Source: Bacteroides sp. UBA1317 (GTDB taxonomy: Bacteria > Bacteroidota > Bacteroidia > Bacteroidales > Bacteroidaceae). Taken from it: a DNA stretch of 62,773 nt. Shown piece by piece: positions 26,389 through 37,067 of this stretch (positions within the stretch are counted from its first letter, which is position 1; every line of letters starts with the position of its first letter). The notes under the pieces were generated by a model. That model worked only from the letters and a program-made list of their open reading frames with translations. It had not been told where the DNA came from and searched no databases. A program made the translations under genes and the position numbers. The stretch lies in contig DBTL01000052.1 in NCBI GenBank assembly GCA_002307035.1, positions 1-62,773 of the forward strand, read 5' to 3'.

Positions 26389-29300
26389 TTAAAAATTAAA
26401 GTTCACTCCTACACTATAAGTACGTGATATAGGGTAACGATTGCTGTCAATGCCATTTACATCCACTTCCGGATCAAATCCGGAATAGCCGGTAATTGTA
26501 GCAACATTCTCACAAGAGAAATAAACGCGGGCATTGTCCAACTGAATTTTCTCCAACCATTGTTTAGGCAATGTATAGCCAAGTGTTATATTTTTAATTC
26601 TCAAATAAGAACCATCTTCAACAAAACGGTTAGATACACGGCAGTTTTGATTTGGATCGGCCCATACGGCACGTGGCATAGAGTTACTTGTGCCCTCGCC
26701 CGTCCAGCGATTCAATGTAGCCGTCGTTTGATTATAAGCAGACCCCATACCCTCGTTGTCAATGTTATTCACATTGTAGATGTCATTGCCTGATACACCC
26801 TGTAAAAAGACAGAGAGTTCAAATCCTTTATAAGTGAGTCTGTTATTCATAGAGAAAAACCAGTTTGGGTTTGGATTACCAATGACCGTACGATCATTAT
26901 CACTAATTACCCCATCATTGTTCAAGTCTCTGAAACGAATATCACCAGCTTCAGCTCCTACCTGAGTAGAATGTTTGGCCACCTCATCGGCATTCTGAAA
27001 GATACCATCCGTTACATAACCATAAAAAACATTGATAGGATAACCCGCCTTTAACATAGTTAAATATGAATTGTTATACTGATTAGTGTACATTGGCGTT
27101 TCGCTATTCAAATCACGAATTTCATTTTTGTTATAAGTAGCCGTGATTATCGTCTCCCAAGACAACGGACCTTGCAAATTTAATGTTCTGAGTGACGCTT
27201 CAAATCCTTTGTTGCGCACCTTGCCGGCATTGGTATAGGTCGTTGTAGTATCCTCGTAACCAGAGGTAATAGGAATAGATGCCTTCACCAACATATCCGA
27301 TGTATTCTTCATATACGCATCCAATGAAAGATTAACACGTAAATTGAAAAGAGCTAAATCTGCTCCAATATTAGCTTGCGCCACCTCTTCCCAATGAATA
27401 TTAGGATTAGAAAGTGTAGTAGAAACCAGTGCAGTAGCATCCGTACTGGTAGTACCAAAAGGATATACACCGGTATTATAAGTAGCCACATAGCCATAGT
27501 TACCAATTTCCTGATTACCGGTAACACCATAACCTGCACGAACTTTCAAATCATTAATAAAGAGGTTCTCTTTGGGGAACCATTCTTCTTCGGACATGCG
27601 CCATGCGGCAGATACAGAGGGAAAAGTACCCCAACGATTGTTTTTACCGAAGCGTGAAGAGCCATCGCGACGAATGGTAGCAGTAAGTAGATAACGGTTA
27701 TTATACGAATAGTTCAGACGCCCCATGAATGACAGTAATGACCATTCACTGGAAGTGCCTCCAATAGAAAACATCTCCTCGCCATTACTCATCTCCTTGA
27801 CATTATCAAACATAAAACCATTCACCTGAGCACTCATGTTGTCCGTTTCATTCCATTGTGCAGAAGAACCCGCCATTAGTTCCAAGTGATGCTTTTCAGC
27901 AAAAGTGCGATCAAACACAAAATAATTATCCCACAAGTAGGTGAATGCTTTGCTATCTTTCTTATAACGAGACGATTCTTCTATCGGAGACGGTTCCCAA
28001 TCATAAGCCGGTGTGAAATTGTCTTCGAACCAGAATTTGGCATCATAGCCAAAAGTACTCTTCAGCTTTAGCCATTTGGTAAAAGAGAGTTCGCCTGTAA
28101 TATTAGCTAAAAGATTATACCCTTTTGTCTCATTATCCATCAGGTAGGTTGTGCCTATCGGATTACGGATGCTACCGAACCATTCTGAATTACCCACCGG
28201 TCCGCTCCATGTTCCATCCTCGTTTTTTAAAGTTTGTGTAGGCAGAGCTTTCATTGCATCTCCAATGTTATAGGCACCAGCCTCCTTCACATCTGTGCTG
28301 AAAGCCAAATTAGTAGTAAACTTCAGCCATTTTTTAACTTCAGCATCACTGTTTGCCTGAAAGTTAAACCGGCGATAGTTTACACCTCTTACCGTACCCG
28401 ATTGATTTAGAAAACCACCAGATACATAATAATGAGCCTTATCCGAGCCACCTGAATAACTTACCGAATAGTTTTGCATCACACCTGCATGAAGCAATTC
28501 ATCAAGCCAGTCTGTGCCTGCACCCAATGTGGTAGGATCTGCCCAATCAGGATTTGTATTACGTCCGCCATTTGTCAGCATCTCATTGCTCAATGCGGCA
28601 TATTGAGATGCATTTAGCATGTTCGGTACACTTGTTGCGTTTTGCACAGCCCAGTTGGCCGTAACAGAAACCTTACCTGCACCTTCCTGACCACGTTTAC
28701 TGGTAATCATCACTACACCGTTGGCGCCGCGTGAACCATAAATAGCGGTAGCAGATGCGTCCTTCAGTACATCCAGACGCTCAATATTTGCCATATTTAG
28801 TGAAGCAAGTCCCAAATCTGTAGGAATGCCATCGATCACCACCAATGGATCACTATTATTAATGGTGCCTAATCCACGAATTTTGATAGTAACATTATCA
28901 CCCGGCTTGCCGGCATCAATAATCTGCACACCAGAAACCTTACCTTAAATAGCTTGCCCGAGGTGGGCACCCGGTGCATCTTTCAAATCCTTCTGTCCGA
29001 CAGAAGAGACAGCTCCTGTGAGATCACTCTTTTTCATAGTACCATACCCCACAACCACCACTTCATCCAAAACTTTTGCATCTTCCTTTAGCACAACCAC
29101 TATTGATTTCTTTCCATCAATCGAAATAATCTGGGTTGAATAACCAATAAAAGAAACCGTAATTGTTGCGTTTGCCGGAACAAGAAGAGTGAAATCTCCT
29201 TCCAGACTTGTAATTGTACCGTTTGTAGATTTTGTTTGTACCACACTGGCACCAATGATGGGTTCACCTGCGACATCTTTCACAAACCCTTTCACCGTAA

Positions 29301-29403
29301 TTTGCTGTGCGAATGCACTAAGAGATGCGAACAGCCCTATTAAAACTAATAGATAGCAATGTTCAAAACTTCTCAGCCTAAGACTCTTTTCCATGTACAT
29401 CAA
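26389..29403 (-). pseudogene. SusC-family TonB-dependent transporter interrupted by in-frame TAA
   Basis: One reading frame of 1004 codons is interrupted by TAA at 28945-28947 (codon 153). The first segment holds the signal peptide, the carboxypeptidase-regulatory-like domain, the box DEVVVVGYGTMKKSDLTGAV and the start of the plug, ending LGQAI. After the stop the frame resumes GKVSGVQI, continues through the rest of the plug and the full barrel, and ends in GVNFNF. SusC proteins nearly always have Gln between these segments (QAIQGKVSGV), so CAA to TAA is the simplest explanation. With no intact transporter the dextran PUL should be inactive unless the stop is an error or is read through. Start codon: 29403 or the nearby ATG at 29394. 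Confidence 0.9.
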
Positions 29404-29468
29404 TTTAAAGTTATTCTTTCTTCTTCTCTCATTTCCCAGATCATTTGCATCTGAGAATATTGATTATG

Positions 29469-29476
29469 CAAATTTA
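29469..29476 (-). promoter_or_regulatory. Candidate -7 promoter element for the PUL operon
   Basis: The reverse complement reads TAAATTTG and fits TAnnTTTG, 66 nt upstream of the SusC start. A -33 TTTG is not evident, as expected if a SusR-type activator is needed. Confidence 0.5.
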
Positions 29477-29629
29477 GTGGCATAAACCAATCCTTCATTT
29501 ATAGATAGTAAAAAGGTAGTTGATTAAGAAAAAGACAGACCGATAAACATCTAATAATCAACAAGATAAATAAAAACAAAGACTAAAAATAAGTAGTAGA
29601 TTTATTCTTTAAATAAGCCAGTTTAAAAC

Positions 29630-29664
29630 AAAAGAAGCCTCAACTGTATAGAGTTAAGACTTCT
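29630..29664 (-). terminator. Intrinsic terminator of the SusR-like regulator gene
   Basis: An imperfect 13-bp stem (arms 29633-29645 and 29652-29664) is followed on the minus strand by a T-rich run. It separates the regulator transcript from the PUL operon. Confidence 0.65.
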
Positions 29665-29694
29665 CTGAGTCCGATTAAAAGAGGACAATACAAT

Positions 29695-31365
29695 CTATTC
29701 GGCCAATCGCCCTATCTGCATTACTCTGTTTTCAAATTCATCACGTTCGCCAATAGCTTTATTACGAACCTTGGTTCGATAATTATAGATAGTCGTTACG
29801 GAATAGCGAAGGAACTGCGCAATCTTCACACTATCCGTAATGCCCAAACGTATCAGGGCATAGATACGCAGTTCGGTATTCAGTTGTTCATTCGCTTTTG
29901 GATAAATACGTTCGCCCTCCAAAAGAAGATGATTAAAGTCCGTCACAAAACTAGGGAACAAGCGCAGAAACGTATCATCAAAATTGAGATAGAACTCTTT
30001 TAGTTCATTCTCAATAACCTGCGTAGATTTAATGCTCTTATATAATTCGTCCACCTTTCCTGCAGAGGCTATTTTGCCTAGCGAACGACGGTAAGCGTCC
30101 ATCTTCTCGAGATAGGTGGAACATTGATCCATATATCTGCCAATGTATTCTTCTTTGATAAAGTTTGTTTCCGAAAGAGTAAGGTTCGTCTCCTTCAACT
30201 GATTATTAGAATCTTGCAACCTATTGTTTACGTCCTTCAGTTCCTGATTCAGTTTGCTCAATTCAGTATTTACTTCGCCTATATGACGACGGGCCACAGC
30301 CACTTTCCTCATTTGCTTATACAAGAAGAAGATGGTTATCAGTAAAATAACAGACAGAACACTGATGCCCAATAGCCCCAGTACAATTTCGTGTTTTTGC
30401 TTTTCGTTTTTCTGGGTGTACGCCTTATCTATAATAGGAAATATTGCTCCTATTTCAATGGTACGCTGACGAGCATTGCAGCTGCGGGCATCTTCCATAG
30501 AGCACTTCAAATAGGTGTATGCCCTGTCAATATCGCCTGATTCATAGAGGGCATAGGCCAGTTCGCGCAGAGAGACATACTCCTTCACTGCCGATTGCAA
30601 ATCGGAGATGGAAGAAACGGCCAGATTCCACATCATTCTTTCTTTATCGCCCTTACCTTTATAAACCTGAGCCAGAGAAAAAGAGAGAAAAGCCAGATTA
30701 TGATCTGACGGAGCTATTTTCTTCTTCGCCTCATTAAGAATAGATAGGGCTTCATCATACTTCTTCCCGGCAAGCAGCTTTTCTACATCAATAAGCGTAT
30801 GCTCAATGCTTCCTTTTGGTTTAATGATCAATAAAGAATCTCTGTAAGTATCGACTATCTTATTATATTGAATCTTTTCCTTTTCACGAATGGCATAGTC
30901 GGCCATCAGGCCATACATTGTTCGGTATAAATGATAATAATAAGGACGCAAATATTCGGGTAGCTGCTTAGAATAAACAGATGCCATCATATCCAGCGCT
31001 TCCTTATACATGCCTGTAAGACTCATAATATCGGCTATATTCATTCTAGCGTCAAAAATATGTTCCCAATTATGAAGATTCTCTGCCAACTCGAGTTTCA
31101 GAGTAGCATAATGAAAAGCCGAATCCGTATTAAAGTAGCGGTACTCGTCAAAGAGTTTCCCCAGAACACTGTAAATCTGTTCTTTATCGGACAAGCTTCT
31201 GCAAAGTTCTTTATAGTTCTGAATACGAGTTTCTTTGCGCTCTGTATAAATAGAGCGCTCACGTATTGTTTTATCTAAAGCCTTAAGTATGGAATCATTT
31301 CTGCTTTCACAGTGTGAGGAAAAAAAACAGAAGGTAGCTAAAAGAAACAGTATTGCCTTTTTCAT
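29695..31365 (-). CDS. SusR-like membrane-spanning transcriptional regulator
   Basis: A 556-residue protein with a signal peptide (about 1-19) and a periplasmic helical TPR-like region (about 30-320). One membrane helix (about 328-350) and a cytoplasmic coiled coil (about 355-400) follow. The C-terminal DNA-binding part includes an HTH reading LGITDSVKIAQFLRYSVTTIYNYR. This is the architecture of SusR, the activator of the starch utilization operon, rather than of a hybrid two-component sensor. It lies directly upstream of the SusC gene on the same strand with its own promoter and terminator. It should sense an alpha-glucan oligosaccharide in the periplasm and activate the PUL. Confidence 0.85.
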   Translation of the reverse strand: MKKAILFLLATFCFFSSHCESRNDSILKALDKTIRERSIYTERKETRIQNYKELCRSLSDKEQIYSVLGKLFDEYRYFNTDSAFHYATLKLELAENLHNWEHIFDARMNIADIMSLTGMYKEALDMMASVYSKQLPEYLRPYYYHLYRTMYGLMADYAIREKEKIQYNKIVDTYRDSLLIIKPKGSIEHTLIDVEKLLAGKKYDEALSILNEAKKKIAPSDHNLAFLSFSLAQVYKGKGDKERMMWNLAVSSISDLQSAVKEYVSLRELAYALYESGDIDRAYTYLKCSMEDARSCNARQRTIEIGAIFPIIDKAYTQKNEKQKHEIVLGLLGISVLSVILLITIFFLYKQMRKVAVARRHIGEVNTELSKLNQELKDVNNRLQDSNNQLKETNLTLSETNFIKEEYIGRYMDQCSTYLEKMDAYRRSLGKIASAGKVDELYKSIKSTQVIENELKEFYLNFDDTFLRLFPSFVTDFNHLLLEGERIYPKANEQLNTELRIYALIRLGITDSVKIAQFLRYSVTTIYNYRTKVRNKAIGERDEFENRVMQIGRLAE

Positions 31366-31393
31366 ATATTTAAGGAGATTGATTTAACAAGAA

Positions 31394-31401
31394 CAAAGGT
31401 A
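31394..31401 (-). promoter_or_regulatory. -7 promoter element for the SusR-like regulator
   Basis: The reverse complement reads TACCTTTG and fits TAnnTTTG, 28 nt upstream of the ATG at 31365. A weak -33 match lies 19 nt further upstream. Confidence 0.6.
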
Positions 31402-31609
31402 AAAAAACATTTAGATTCCTCATAAAGAACCCATCGATACTAATAGACATTAGTACTTTTTCAGAAAGAATCGGTACACATAATGCATCATTTACGTATA
31501 TAGTCACTTTAATCTACGCACACTATCAATTCGAATTAAGCACTGCATCCATTATTTCTGCAAAAAATAAAACATAAAGTATGCTCCTAGCCTTTCTATT
31601 GGCACCAAA

Positions 31610-31637
31610 TAAAAAAGGCGGAGAAAAACTCCGCCTC
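31610..31637 (-). terminator. Intrinsic terminator of the phosphohexomutase gene
   Basis: A stem of ggcggag (31617-31623) with ctccgcc (31629-31635) is followed on the minus strand by a T run (the A-run at 31611-31616). It ends the transcript of the minus-strand phosphohexomutase. Confidence 0.85.
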
Positions 31638-31662
31638 AAAATCAAGCTATCTATATAAAGAC

Positions 31663-33051
31663 TTACTTTGCCAATTCATTAATAACATCCATTATTTTTT
31701 GACCTATCTCATTTGCTGCTTCCATGGTAGAAGCTTCGCTATATACACGAATAATAGCTTCAGTATTACTTTTACGCAAATGCACCCATTTATCAGGGAA
31801 GTCAATCTTCACTCCATCAATATCATTGATCTCTTCGTTCTTATAGATTTCCTTCACTTTTGCAAGAATGGCATCCACGTCAATATCCGGAGTAAGATCA
31901 ACACGATTCTTTGCTATAAAGTAGGGTGGATACGTGGCACGAAGCTCGCTTACTTTCTTTCCTTCGTGAGCCAAATGGCTAAGAAAGAGTGCAATACCAA
32001 CCAATGCATCACGTCCGTAATGACTTTCAGGGTAAATAACTCCACCATTACCTTCACCACCGATCACAGCATTTGTAGCTTTCATCTTAGTTACTACATT
32101 TACTTCACCTACAGCCGATGCACTATATTGCATGCCGTATTTATTAGTAACATCACGTAATGCACGAGTAGAACTAAGATTAGAAACTGTATTTCCCGGA
32201 GTATGCTTCAATACATAATCGGCCACAGTAACCAGCGTGTATTCTTCGCCGTACATCACTCCATTTTCACAGATCATAGCTAAACGATCCACATCCGGAT
32301 CGACAACAAAAGCCACATCTGCTTTTCCACCTTTCATCAGGTCCATGATATCGCCTAAATTCTTTTCTAGTGGTTCGGGGTTATGTGCAAAATGCCCGGT
32401 TGGCTCACAATAGAGTTTCTCTACATGTTTCACTCCCAAGCGTTCCAAAAGTTCAGGAAGAATAATTCCTCCAACAGAATTTACGCAATCTATCGCTACC
32501 CTGAAGTTCGCTTTTTTAATAGCTTCAACATCCACAAGTTGAAGTGCAAGCACACTATCTATATGTTTTTTGTTATACATCAAATCTTTGCGATAAGAGC
32601 CCAAATGGTCTACATCTGCATAATCAAATTCTTCTGCTTCTGCTATACGAAGCACTTCATTGCCTTCTGCTGCATTCAGAAATTCGCCATATTCGTTGAG
32701 CAGTTTAAGAGCATTCCATTGTTTAGGATTATGAGAAGCAGTAAGAATGATTCCCCCACAAGCACCTTCCATCGTAACAGCCAGTTCGGTCGTTGGCGTA
32801 GAAGCCAAATCGATGTCAACAACATCCCATCCGAGTCCCATAAGAGTACCGACTACAACATTATTCACCATTTCGCCGGAAATACGAGCATCACGCCCCA
32901 CAACAATTTTATTACTATTCGATTTACATGTTTTACGAATCAAAGTAGCATAAGCTGAAGTAAACTTGACGATGTCAAGCGGATTCAATCCTTCACCTGT
33001 GGTTCCGCCGATAGTTCCGCGAATTCCAGAGATTGATTTAATTAGCGTCAT
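31663..33051 (-). CDS. glmM: Phosphoglucosamine/phosphomannomutase (GlmM-like)
   Basis: A 462-residue alpha-D-phosphohexomutase. The active-site serine is in TASHNPKQWNALK, the Mg-binding loop is DPDVDRL, the sugar-specificity loop is GEGNGGVIYP and the phosphate-binding loop is RKSNTEAIIRVY. The most likely role is conversion of glucosamine-6-phosphate to glucosamine-1-phosphate for peptidoglycan and LPS. Bacteroides carry several related mutases, so phosphomannomutase activity is possible. It lies 119 nt downstream of the DHH gene and has its own terminator. Confidence 0.85.
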   Translation of the reverse strand: MTLIKSISGIRGTIGGTTGEGLNPLDIVKFTSAYATLIRKTCKSNSNKIVVGRDARISGEMVNNVVVGTLMGLGWDVVDIDLASTPTTELAVTMEGACGGIILTASHNPKQWNALKLLNEYGEFLNAAEGNEVLRIAEAEEFDYADVDHLGSYRKDLMYNKKHIDSVLALQLVDVEAIKKANFRVAIDCVNSVGGIILPELLERLGVKHVEKLYCEPTGHFAHNPEPLEKNLGDIMDLMKGGKADVAFVVDPDVDRLAMICENGVMYGEEYTLVTVADYVLKHTPGNTVSNLSSTRALRDVTNKYGMQYSASAVGEVNVVTKMKATNAVIGGEGNGGVIYPESHYGRDALVGIALFLSHLAHEGKKVSELRATYPPYFIAKNRVDLTPDIDVDAILAKVKEIYKNEEINDIDGVKIDFPDKWVHLRKSNTEAIIRVYSEASTMEAANEIGQKIMDVINELAK

Positions 33052-33170
33052 AGGTCACAAAAATTAATAGATATTTATTAGCAATTTTGGAATTTTGTTA
33101 TATCATAGAAATAAGGATAAACATACTGAGCAGCAGTAGTATACACCATTAAGTCCCTTCTTTTAGCTTT

Positions 33171-34202
33171 TTAAGCAATCAACAAGTCTTTGTATTTTTC
33201 GAGTCCCCGCTCAAAAGCTGTTACTGCCTCTTCCATCGAGCCCAGATACTCACCACCTGAAGCATTCAAATGTCCACCTCCATTGAAGAATTCAGCCGCA
33301 AAGCTATTACAAGGAAACTTTCCTACCGAACGGAGTGAAATCTTAATCATCGGTTTCTCTGTGTCTTCTCTTAGAAAACAAGTGAAACAAACATTTTTGA
33401 TAGATAAGGGAATATTCACAAATCCTTCACTATCTCCTTTTACATAATCAAAATTACCTTGTTCTTCCTTTGTCAGTGATATCAAAGCAGAATTATGAGC
33501 TGCATAGACTTTCATCTTAGAGAGCACATACCCCATTAATCTCAGACGACTTTCTGAATAAGTATTATACACCTTACGATAAATGTCGTCTTTATCAATT
33601 CCCTTAGAGAGTAATTCGCTAATAATGAAATAAATCTCTTGACTATTAGAATTATATGTAAATCCTCCTGTATCCGTCATCATGCCCGTATAGATGCACT
33701 CAGCTCCATCTCTGGATATATCACTAAAATAACCCATACGGCAAATCAGACGAAAGACCAATTCAGAAGTAGAAGATATTTCAGGATGAGAGATAGTGAT
33801 GTCACAAAATTCCTCTGGATGAGGATGGTGATCGATCATCATTTTATGAGCAGGAGAAGCTGCCACGGCATCTGCCATAGCATCAATTCTCTTCAGTGCA
33901 TTAAAATCAAGACAGCAAATAACATCAGCCTCAGCAATCAACTTGTTAGCAAAATCCCGATAACGATCGTATAACAGAATTTCTTTACTACCCGGCATCC
34001 ATTTTAGAAAATCAGGAAAAGCATTCGGTACAATCACATTTACTATCTTGTCTTGTGAATAAAGAAAGTGGCAAAGTCCCAAAGATGAACCGATGGCATC
34101 TCCATCAGGAGAAACATGAGAAACAACAACTATTTTATCAGCCCGTTCGAACCATTTAGTAAAATGGTCTATTTTAGTTTGTTCAATAACCTTAGTCAGC
34201 AT
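33171..34202 (-). CDS. DHH/DHHA1 phosphoesterase (NrnA-like)
   Basis: A 343-residue cytoplasmic DHH phosphoesterase. Metal-binding motifs are SHVSPDGDAIGS (residues about 29-40), the D in CCLDFNA, DHHPHPEEF and D in MMTDTGG. The DHHA1 domain ends with the substrate motif FNGGGHLNASGG. NrnA relatives degrade nanoRNA, pAp and short dinucleotides. The gene follows comEC by 47 nt in a minus-strand run. Confidence 0.88.
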   Translation of the reverse strand: MLTKVIEQTKIDHFTKWFERADKIVVVSHVSPDGDAIGSSLGLCHFLYSQDKIVNVIVPNAFPDFLKWMPGSKEILLYDRYRDFANKLIAEADVICCLDFNALKRIDAMADAVAASPAHKMMIDHHPHPEEFCDITISHPEISSTSELVFRLICRMGYFSDISRDGAECIYTGMMTDTGGFTYNSNSQEIYFIISELLSKGIDKDDIYRKVYNTYSESRLRLMGYVLSKMKVYAAHNSALISLTKEEQGNFDYVKGDSEGFVNIPLSIKNVCFTCFLREDTEKPMIKISLRSVGKFPCNSFAAEFFNGGGHLNASGGEYLGSMEEAVTAFERGLEKYKDLLIA

Positions 34203-34249
34203 ATATTTTCTATTGATATAATCGACAAAAATACAAAATTCTTTGTTTA

Positions 34250-36355
34250 TCAGAGCAGAAAGCAGACAGAACCTTTGTCAGCAAGAGAAATAAAATGAAT
34301 TCCCATCTGCATACATTCTTCTGAAAATTCTTTTTTGTGCCATTCAGGAATAGATGCATCCAACACAACCGTTTGTACAGAGAATAGGCCTATCAGCCAC
34401 CTCAATCGTCCTCTATATCCTTTACATAGATAAAGATAATCCACAGACAAAGGATGCTCGGCCACTTTATTTAGCCATCGATCATCATCAACAAAACAGA
34501 CTTGCTTTCCACCAAATGAGAGGATATTATTACAAAAATCAAGATACTGATTTGTTTTAGCATTTAATACCGAAATAGGCGGAAGCATATGTAATCGATT
34601 CCAATAACCCGAAACAGCAGCATAAAGGCGTTTATCATCCGCCACACAATCGTCAGGATGCACTAGCCAAGACCGTCCGCTAGCTGTTATGCAGTGTGCT
34701 ACAGGACAATTACGTACATTATAAAAAACTAAACTATTATAAGGACGATCTTTGTAAAGCATAGTCACATGATAAGAGCATAGTATTAAGACGGAGATCA
34801 GAAATGCAATCATGTTCTTTCCATCTCTAAAGGAGACATAGCGAGCAAATAGTAGTATAGATAGATAAAGAATTAAAACTTCAAAGGGGTAAATCCAGAT
34901 ATTATCAATGGAAGAAAAGGGCAATTGTTCCACCCATCGCACCGAATCGTTCAAGAATTGCAAACTAAACTGAACAAGCTCTTTTAGCCAGCTCTGAATC
35001 ATAGGGAATGGCGTAAACAAAAGCATGACAACAGTTAAATATATAAGAATAGAAACCAATGGAATAACAAGCAAATTAGTTAAAATAAAATGAGTGGAAT
35101 AACGTGAAAAATAAAGCAAAACCAATGGTGCAGTGCCTATCTGGGCCGCAATGGACACAGAAATCAGGCTCCATACATACTTCGCTGACCTATTGGTAAG
35201 TGTTATTCTATTATCAATCAGTGGATGAAATAGTAATATGGCTGCCACGGCACAAAAAGAGAGCTGAAAACCAACATCGAATAACCAGCAAGGATTATAT
35301 AACAACATCAGAACCCCTGCCGCAGCAAGAGTATTCAAGGGAAAACCCTTTCCTAGAGCCAATCCCGACAAGGCAAACAAGGAAAACATCATTACCGAAC
35401 GAACCACAGAAGACGAAAAACCCGCAAGGAAAGCAAAAAGCCAAAGCGCAACTATAATGATTAGAATGCGAAAAATCTCTATCATCTTCGAACGACCGGG
35501 AATTCTCTTCAACAAGAAAAGCAACATCGCATAAAGAAAACCAATATGGAGACCGGAAAGTGCCAATACATGACTCGCACCGGAAATGGAAAAGGTTTCT
35601 TTTATCTCATCACTCAGCTCGTCCTTGTAACCCACCGTCAGTGCAGAAAGTACCGCAAACTCATCTCTACTAAAACCCAACGACCGATAAAGGTTTAAGA
35701 TCCGCTCGCGATAGTCGGCAGCCAGTTGCTTCAATGAACGAGCCGAGTCATGTCCCACAATCTTCCAATTATGAGCAAAAGCAAAGCCCGTTCCGCTTAT
35801 TCCTTTGCGCAGAAGATAGCGGGCATAATCAAACTCGTTAGGATTGCCATTATTTTTGGGAGCAGATATGTGAGCATAAAACAAGACTTCATCTCCTCGA
35901 CACAAATGCTCACTAGCCGAATCTTTAATAAAATAAAGTAGAATGTCTTTTTGAAGCGAATGGGTTGATACAGAATCAACTTGGCTTAGCAAATGAATCG
36001 TACAAAGAACACTCCGTTTTTTTATATCCGGATGTTCGACCAAAACACCACGATACACCGTTTCATGATCAGGAAAAGAATGAATCGTTTGTGCCAATCT
36101 CCAACCAGAGCTACCAACACCTATTGAGAAGAATAAAAGATAAATACCTGCACCAAACAACCATCGATAAAAGTATTTTCTTAAAAGAAAAGAAAATCCA
36201 CCAAATAGCAGAGAAATAAGGAAAGCAACAAAAGCTAACCTCCATACAAATTCTTTGTTTTGAGAAGATAAAGCGTCACCGCAAATAATGCCCACCGCTA
36301 ATGGAACAAACAGCCGCAAAAAAGGATATCGGTGTAGAGAGTTTAAAAAGGGCAC
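34250..36355 (-). CDS. ComEC/Rec2-family membrane protein
   Basis: A 701-residue polytopic inner-membrane protein. An N-terminal DUF4131-like part with hydrophobic segments is followed by the competence domain (HVLALSGLHIGFLYAML, SVVRSVMMF). The C-terminal 170 residues lie where other ComEC proteins have a metallo-beta-lactamase domain, but no HxHxDH motif is present, so that part is degenerate. ComEC proteins form the channel for single-stranded DNA uptake in competent bacteria. Whether this organism is competent is unknown. It is 11 nt from rpe. Confidence 0.85.
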   Translation of the reverse strand: MPFLNSLHRYPFLRLFVPLAVGIICGDALSSQNKEFVWRLAFVAFLISLLFGGFSFLLRKYFYRWLFGAGIYLLFFSIGVGSSGWRLAQTIHSFPDHETVYRGVLVEHPDIKKRSVLCTIHLLSQVDSVSTHSLQKDILLYFIKDSASEHLCRGDEVLFYAHISAPKNNGNPNEFDYARYLLRKGISGTGFAFAHNWKIVGHDSARSLKQLAADYRERILNLYRSLGFSRDEFAVLSALTVGYKDELSDEIKETFSISGASHVLALSGLHIGFLYAMLLFLLKRIPGRSKMIEIFRILIIIVALWLFAFLAGFSSSVVRSVMMFSLFALSGLALGKGFPLNTLAAAGVLMLLYNPCWLFDVGFQLSFCAVAAILLFHPLIDNRITLTNRSAKYVWSLISVSIAAQIGTAPLVLLYFSRYSTHFILTNLLVIPLVSILIYLTVVMLLFTPFPMIQSWLKELVQFSLQFLNDSVRWVEQLPFSSIDNIWIYPFEVLILYLSILLFARYVSFRDGKNMIAFLISVLILCSYHVTMLYKDRPYNSLVFYNVRNCPVAHCITASGRSWLVHPDDCVADDKRLYAAVSGYWNRLHMLPPISVLNAKTNQYLDFCNNILSFGGKQVCFVDDDRWLNKVAEHPLSVDYLYLCKGYRGRLRWLIGLFSVQTVVLDASIPEWHKKEFSEECMQMGIHFISLADKGSVCFLL

Positions 36356-36366
36356 AGAAAGAATTT

Positions 36367-37017
36367 CTACATATTTTTCAAATTGTGAATCATCGCTACC
36401 GGATCTTCAGCAGCGAAGATAGCATTTCCGGCCACAAGCACATCAGCACCGGCAGCAATCAGCCGTGCTCCCGTCTCTTTATTCACGCCACCGTCTACTT
36501 CAATCAAAGCTTTAGAGCCTGTTTGTTCAATCAAAGCACGCAATTCTTTTACCTTCTCCACCGAGTGCTCTATAAATTTTTGTCCGCCAAAACCGGGATT
36601 CACACTCATCACCAGTATCATATAGACATCGTTGATAATATCTTTCAAGAAAGATACAGGAGTAGCGGGATTGATTGTTACGGCCGGTTGCATACCGGCT
36701 TCACGTATTTGCTGAATAACACGATGCAAATGGGGACAAGCTTCAAAATGCACATTCATCACTTTAGCACCGAGAGCTTTTACTTCAGGAATAAATTTCT
36801 CAGGGTTTACTATCATCAAATGTGCATCAAGCGGTTTGTTTGTTAATTCAGCAACATACTTCAACACCGGAAAACCAAATGAAATGTTGGGAACGAAAAC
36901 GCCATCCATCACGTCAAGATGTAGCCAATCTGCTTCACTCTGGTTAATCATCTCTATGTCTCTGGCCAGATAAGCAAAATTAGCAGATAATATGGAAGGG
37001 GCTATAATTGGTTTCAT
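36367..37017 (-). CDS. rpe: Rpe, ribulose-phosphate 3-epimerase
   Basis: A 216-residue TIM-barrel enzyme of the pentose phosphate pathway interconverting ribulose-5-phosphate and xylulose-5-phosphate. Signatures are IAPSILSANFAYL, LHLDVMDGVFVPNISFG, DAHLMI, MSVNPGFGGQKFI and EVDGGVN. The length is normal. It lies between fmt and comEC on the minus strand. Confidence 0.96.
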   Translation of the reverse strand: MKPIIAPSILSANFAYLARDIEMINQSEADWLHLDVMDGVFVPNISFGFPVLKYVAELTNKPLDAHLMIVNPEKFIPEVKALGAKVMNVHFEACPHLHRVIQQIREAGMQPAVTINPATPVSFLKDIINDVYMILVMSVNPGFGGQKFIEHSVEKVKELRALIEQTGSKALIEVDGGVNKETGARLIAAGADVLVAGNAIFAAEDPVAMIHNLKNM

Positions 37018-37067
37018 TTTTCACTAAGTATATAATTCGTAGTACAAATGTAGATAAAATAGTTAGA

